A stretch of DNA of 9,234 nt from an uncultured bacterium. GTDB lineage: Bacteria > Cyanobacteriota > Vampirovibrionia > Gastranaerophilales > Gastranaerophilaceae. The position numbers and the translations under genes were made by a program. The DNA is taken from contig USOK01000049.1 in NCBI GenBank assembly GCA_900556295.1, forward strand, positions 1 to 9,234. The letters are read 5' to 3'. Below the pieces are notes generated by a model. The model ran no database searches, was not told the DNA's origin, and worked only from the letters and a program-made list of their open reading frames with translations. Position 1 is the stretch's first letter. Every line of letters starts with the position of its first letter. Positions 6,773-9,234 of this stretch are shown in pieces.

Positions 6773-7531
6773 CTAAACTAATTCAACAACTTTCAAGGCG
6801 TTTCTTGAAGCGATTTCAACAAGGCTTCTAGCTGTTGCCATCATTGACAAATCTGAATCCATTTTGTTGATGCAAGAACCACAACCGATTGCTGATGCAC
6901 CAGCTGCAAATGCGAATGGTGCAGTTGTTGGGTTGATAGCTGTTGCTGTCATAATAGGCAAGTCGATATTTCTAGAAAGTTCAATTGTATTAGATAGAGT
7001 CAATTCAGCTCTTTCCATCAAGCCTCTAGCACCTTCTGAAATGTGGTCTGCTGAGAAGTGACCTTCTGTTTGGATTAGGTCGATACCCATTGTTTCTAGT
7101 TTCCTAGCCAAATCAATTTGGTCAGCAATTGACAATTCGCCAGGAATAGTTACACAGAAGAAAGTTCTTGTGTCGCCAAGCATATCCATAGTTTCTCTAA
7201 CCAAAGACATAACTTGATCAGCTGAGAAAGACATTCCTTTTTTGTAAAGAACATCAAAGTTGCCAAGTTCAATTGCGTCAGCACCAAGTTCAACAGCTTT
7301 AACAAGTTCTGATGGAACGATTGATGATACGAAAATTGGCATATCTGTCATATTTCTGATTTCAGAAATAATTTCAGGTTTAGCACAGATATCAACTGCT
7401 GAAGCACCTGCGTTTTCTGCTGAAGATACAACTTTTTTAATGTTTTCGATATCAAAGTTGTCTATACCAGCGATAACTTTTACAGCTCTTTTTTCTGTCA
7501 AATGTTGTTTAAATAAATCAATTCTGCTCAT
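6773..7531 (-). CDS. DUF561/Ycf23 family TIM-barrel protein
   Basis: This 252-residue soluble protein matches my recollection of the DUF561 family (plastid ORF Ycf23), of unknown function and typical of Cyanobacteria and red-algal plastids. Visible family blocks: KVIAGIDNFD (18-27), AGASAVDICAKPE (41-53), PIFVSSIVP (65-73), ADAIELGNFD (84-93), CVTIPG (126-131), GIDLIQTEG (149-157), PIMTATAINPTTAPFAFAAG (192-211) and AIGCGSCINKM (214-224). Alternating strands and helices with a late glycine-rich phosphate-type loop fit a TIM barrel. The start is ATG 7531 because AAAGGA (7547-7542) lies ten bases upstream and the homologous N terminus begins here; a longer reading to 7726 would run through the promoter and into the protease gene. 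It has its own promoter and terminator, so it is a single-gene transcript. The reaction is unknown. Confidence 0.88.
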   Translation of the reverse strand: MSRIDLFKQHLTEKRAVKVIAGIDNFDIENIKKVVSSAENAGASAVDICAKPEIISEIRNMTDMPIFVSSIVPSELVKAVELGADAIELGNFDVLYKKGMSFSADQVMSLVRETMDMLGDTRTFFCVTIPGELSIADQIDLARKLETMGIDLIQTEGHFSADHISEGARGLMERAELTLSNTIELSRNIDLPIMTATAINPTTAPFAFAAGASAIGCGSCINKMDSDLSMMATARSLVEIASRNALKVVELV

Positions 7532-7573
7532 TTTAAAAATTTCCTTTCTTATAAAATGTGAAGTTTTTTCTGA

Positions 7574-7602
7574 ATTATACATTAAAATTGTAATAATTAC
7601 AA
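7574..7602 (-). promoter_or_regulatory. Sigma-70 type promoter of the DUF561 gene
   Basis: On the minus strand, TTGTAA (7602-7597) is separated by 17 bases from a perfect TATAAT (7579-7574). The predicted start is near 7567, giving a leader of about 36 bases that includes the ribosome site. An A/T tract (GAAAAAATTTTTC, 7613-7625) sits just upstream, in the position of an UP element. Confidence 0.75.
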
Positions 7603-7603
7603 T
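7587..7603. promoter_or_regulatory. 7-1-7 palindrome, candidate Fur-superfamily operator
   Basis: ATTGTAATAATTACAAT is a perfect palindrome with eight-base arms around one central base. Its core TTGTAAT-N-ATTACAA has the 7-1-7 layout of Fur, PerR and Zur boxes. From memory of Bacillus consensus sites, each arm differs by one base from Zur (TCGTAAT) and from PerR (TTATAAT). It covers the -35 and part of the spacer of the DUF561 promoter, where a repressor would block RNA polymerase. It is also about 80 bases upstream of the divergent protease gene. No regulator gene is in the window. Confidence 0.5.
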
Positions 7604-7680
7604 AACTAACCAGAAAAAATTTTTCAGGAGTAATGAATAAATCTCTAAACACTGCATAATATTAGTAAAAGGGGAGTAAA

Positions 7681-8385
7681 ATGCAAAAGAAAATATTTTT
7701 TTATCTGTCGTTTTTGTTCTTAACAATTTTGCCAGTGTCTGCGCAGAATTTTGGTGCAGATGAACTTATAAATATCAATGTATATGAACGAATAAATCCT
7801 GCGATTGTTGCGATAGAGGCAAATATCGCGGATGGATTTTCTGCCGGAACCGGGTGCGTAATTCGCTCTGATGGCGTGATTTTGACAGGATCTCACGTAA
7901 TAGATGGAGCTAAAGAAATTGATGTTACAACTTCTGATGGGAAAATTTATAAAGCGTCAGTTCTTGCAAAAATGGGAAAAAACAAGGACTTAGCTTTGTT
8001 AAAAATAGTGCCAAAGTCAAGATTAAGAACAATTTCATTTGGAGATTCTTCTGATGTAAAAGTTGGTCAAAAAGTCTTAGCAATAGGAAACCCATTTGGC
8101 TTTTCTGGAACATTAACTTCCGGAATAGTGTCAAGAATAGATTATGCAAAAGGGAGAATTCAAACAGATGCAGCGATTAACCCCGGATGTTCAGGTGGCC
8201 CTCTCTTGAATTCTCAAGGAGAAGTTATTGGCATTTCTCAATCTATTTACAATCCAGATAATAATATTTCCAATATTGGTATTGGTTTTGCAATTCCGAT
8301 TAATGATGCAAAAAAGTTTATAGAAACGGCAAATTTGGATAATACAACTCTTAAAGGCAAAAAGAAATTTGCAATGAAAGAGTAA
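7681..8385 (+). CDS. Exported trypsin-like serine protease, HtrA/Deg type without PDZ
   Basis: This 234-residue protein is a probable periplasmic protease. A signal peptide covers about 1-21 (MQKK, hydrophobic core, cleavage after VSA). The S1C chymotrypsin-like domain fills the rest: GTGCVIRSDGVILT (56-69), SHV with catalytic H72, NKDLALLKI with D103, GNPFGF (136-141), TDAAINPG (162-169), SGGPL with the nucleophile S171, and GIGFAIP (200-206). Two normally near-invariant positions differ: TGSHV in place of TNxHV, and GCSGGPL in place of GNSGGPL. No PDZ domain follows; the protein ends in a short lysine-rich tail. ATG 7681 has AAAGGGGAG at 7668-7676. It is divergent from the DUF561 gene and followed by an mlaE-like gene with its own promoter. 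The substrate is unknown; envelope protein quality control is the usual family role. Confidence 0.87.
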   Translation: MQKKIFFYLSFLFLTILPVSAQNFGADELININVYERINPAIVAIEANIADGFSAGTGCVIRSDGVILTGSHVIDGAKEIDVTTSDGKIYKASVLAKMGKNKDLALLKIVPKSRLRTISFGDSSDVKVGQKVLAIGNPFGFSGTLTSGIVSRIDYAKGRIQTDAAINPGCSGGPLLNSQGEVIGISQSIYNPDNNISNIGIGFAIPINDAKKFIETANLDNTTLKGKKKFAMKE

Positions 8386-8417
8386 TGAATTCCTGCGACA
8401 CTAACTTGTTAATAAGC

Positions 8418-8446
8418 TTGTTTGAATAATCTTTTCATGATACAAT
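8418..8446 (+). promoter_or_regulatory. Extended -10 promoter of the mlaE-like gene
   Basis: TTGTTT (8418-8423), a 17-base spacer, then TACAAT (8441-8446) preceded by TGA (8438-8440), an extended -10 element. The predicted start near 8453 leaves a leader of only about 12 bases, consisting largely of the ribosome site. The position in the 79-base gap after the protease gene suggests the transporter operon is separately transcribed. Confidence 0.55.
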
Positions 8447-8464
8447 TGGCGCAAGGAGAAGCTT

Positions 8465-9193
8465 GTGATAGAATTTTTCGGACTATGTGTTCAAAACTTA
8501 ATAAAAAGCATTAAATACCTTTTTCAGGTACGATTTTCTGCTGTTTTGGCACAGGCTGCGGCAATTAGTTATGATTCTTTACCGATATCATTAATAATTG
8601 CTTTTATTGCAGCTGCTGTTATTGCAATTCAGGTCTCAAAACAATTTTTGATGAGTGGTGCAGAAGCTTATATTGGTGGAACAATTGCTGTAGTTATGAT
8701 TAGAGAAATAGCTCCTGGTTTTGTTGCTTTGGCAATAGGGGCAAGAGCCGGTACGGCGATTTCTGCAGAAATTGCAAATATGCAGGTAACAAGTCAAGTT
8801 GACGCAATGAAAACTCTTAAAGTCGATCCTGTGGGTTACTATTTCACTCCAAGAATTTTAGCTGGAGTAATAACTGTTCCTATGGTTGTTTTATTAGCAG
8901 AATTTGTTGGAATAGTAGGTGGAATGTTAGTTTCACAGGCAACAATTGACTTACATCCTGCAAGATATATGAATTCTGCTTGGTTGTGGATGTCAACTCG
9001 TGATATTTATATAAGTTTGCTTAAAGCTTCAATATTTGGAGGACTGATTTCGTTGGTTTGTGCAACACAAGGCTACAGTACCAAAGGTGGTGCTAAAGAA
9101 GTTGGTACATCTACAACTCAAGCAGCAATTTTGTCTACAATTTATATGCTAATTGCAGATTTTTTGGTGAATTTAGTATTTTATATAATGTAG
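8465..9193 (+). CDS. mlaE: MlaE-family lipid ABC transporter permease
   Basis: This is the integral membrane permease of an Mla/TGD1-type ABC transporter, which moves phospholipids or related lipids between inner and outer membranes together with an MlaF-type ATPase and an MCE-domain MlaD-type protein. The 242-residue length is typical. The family core is clear: IREIAPGFVALAIGARAGTA (79-98), then AEIANMQVTSQVDAMKTLKV (101-120) and DPVGYYFTPRILAG (121-134). The C-terminal block GGAKEVGTSTTQA (208-220) precedes the last helix. Hydrophobic segments lie near 40-58, 72-93, 131-157, 186-202 and 221-240. The start is GTG 8465, with a strong AAGGAG (8453-8458) six bases upstream and no competing in-frame ATG near it. 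Another gene begins 12 bases after the stop. Such a transporter implies a two-membrane envelope. The symbol is by family only. Confidence 0.9.
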   Translation: MIEFFGLCVQNLIKSIKYLFQVRFSAVLAQAAAISYDSLPISLIIAFIAAAVIAIQVSKQFLMSGAEAYIGGTIAVVMIREIAPGFVALAIGARAGTAISAEIANMQVTSQVDAMKTLKVDPVGYYFTPRILAGVITVPMVVLLAEFVGIVGGMLVSQATIDLHPARYMNSAWLWMSTRDIYISLLKASIFGGLISLVCATQGYSTKGGAKEVGTSTTQAAILSTIYMLIADFLVNLVFYIM

Positions 9194-9205
9194 AAAGGAT
9201 GATTG

Positions 9206-9234
9206 ATGAAAATTTTTGATATAAGAAGAGCTGT
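9206..9234 (+). CDS. Start of an unidentified gene, cut by the window end
   Basis: ATG 9206 follows AGAAAGGA (9192-9199), a good ribosome site, 12 bases after the mlaE-like stop codon. The visible residues are MKIFDIRRA plus an incomplete codon. The close spacing indicates the same operon. An MlaD-type MCE protein or an MlaF-type ATPase would be the usual partner, but nine residues do not identify it. The nearby ATG 9199 stops after five codons. Confidence 0.6.

Noticed and set aside
7260..7640. Plus-strand open frame of 126 codons opposite the DUF561 gene
   Set aside because: It is a low-complexity Ser/Ile/Ala-rich shadow of the conserved minus-strand gene, and it runs into the promoter region.
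7631..7662. Promoter for the protease gene (CATAAT at 7655-7660)
   Set aside because: The -10 is acceptable, but no -35 is found at a normal distance and the TG is one base off for an extended -10. I could not support a firm call.
7532..7726. Longer N terminus for the DUF561 protein, starting at 7726
   Set aside because: It would translate through a well-formed promoter, the palindrome and the start of the divergent protease gene. ATG 7531 has a good ribosome site and matches the family N terminus.
8404..8428. Possible terminator after the protease gene (CTTGTTAATAAG and a repeated CTTGTT)
   Set aside because: The hairpin is short, AT-rich and contains a G-T pair, with no T run directly after it. 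The repeat is only six bases and overlaps the mlaE promoter.

Overview
The window is AT-rich, densely packed bacterial DNA with at least nine protein genes and no RNA gene, insertion sequence or CRISPR array that I can see. The best lineage clue is the minus-strand gene at 6773-7531. It matches the DUF561/Ycf23 family, known from Cyanobacteria and plastids. Together with the strong AT bias, the Mla-type permease (implying an outer membrane) and the split cell-wall cluster, it suggests the cyanobacterial phylum, probably a non-photosynthetic Melainabacteria/Vampirovibrionia-type member. That placement is inference; nothing here tests for photosynthesis.

Region 1 (1-5107, plus strand) is a cell-wall and division operon: the end of mraY, then murD, ftsW, murG and folC. 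Every junction overlaps (1, 23, 1 and 17 nt), so translation is probably coupled. MraY and MurG make lipid I and lipid II, MurD adds D-Glu to the precursor, and FtsW polymerises lipid II at the septum. folC, a folate-pathway relative of the Mur ligases, sits where murC usually follows murG.

Region 2 (5049-7531, minus strand) holds two genes pointing toward folC. The first is a membrane family-2 glycosyltransferase with a cysteine-rich C-terminal module; its 3' end overlaps the folC 3' end by 59 bp. The second is the DUF561/Ycf23 gene, which ends in a clear intrinsic terminator. Each gene has its own promoter-like sequence, and each promoter carries a palindrome: an 11-8-11 inverted repeat upstream of the glycosyltransferase, and a 7-1-7 Fur-superfamily-like box over the -35 of the DUF561 gene.

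Region 3 (7681-9234, plus strand) starts divergently from the DUF561 gene. It holds an exported trypsin-like protease of the HtrA/Deg type without a PDZ domain, then an MlaE-type lipid ABC transporter permease with its own extended -10 promoter, and the first codons of another gene. The region as a whole concerns the cell envelope: wall synthesis, a membrane glycosyltransferase, a periplasmic protease and lipid transport. I see no obvious new defence or mobile system. The less ordinary items are the glycosyltransferase fusion, the two promoter palindromes, the altered protease motifs and the convergent gene overlap.
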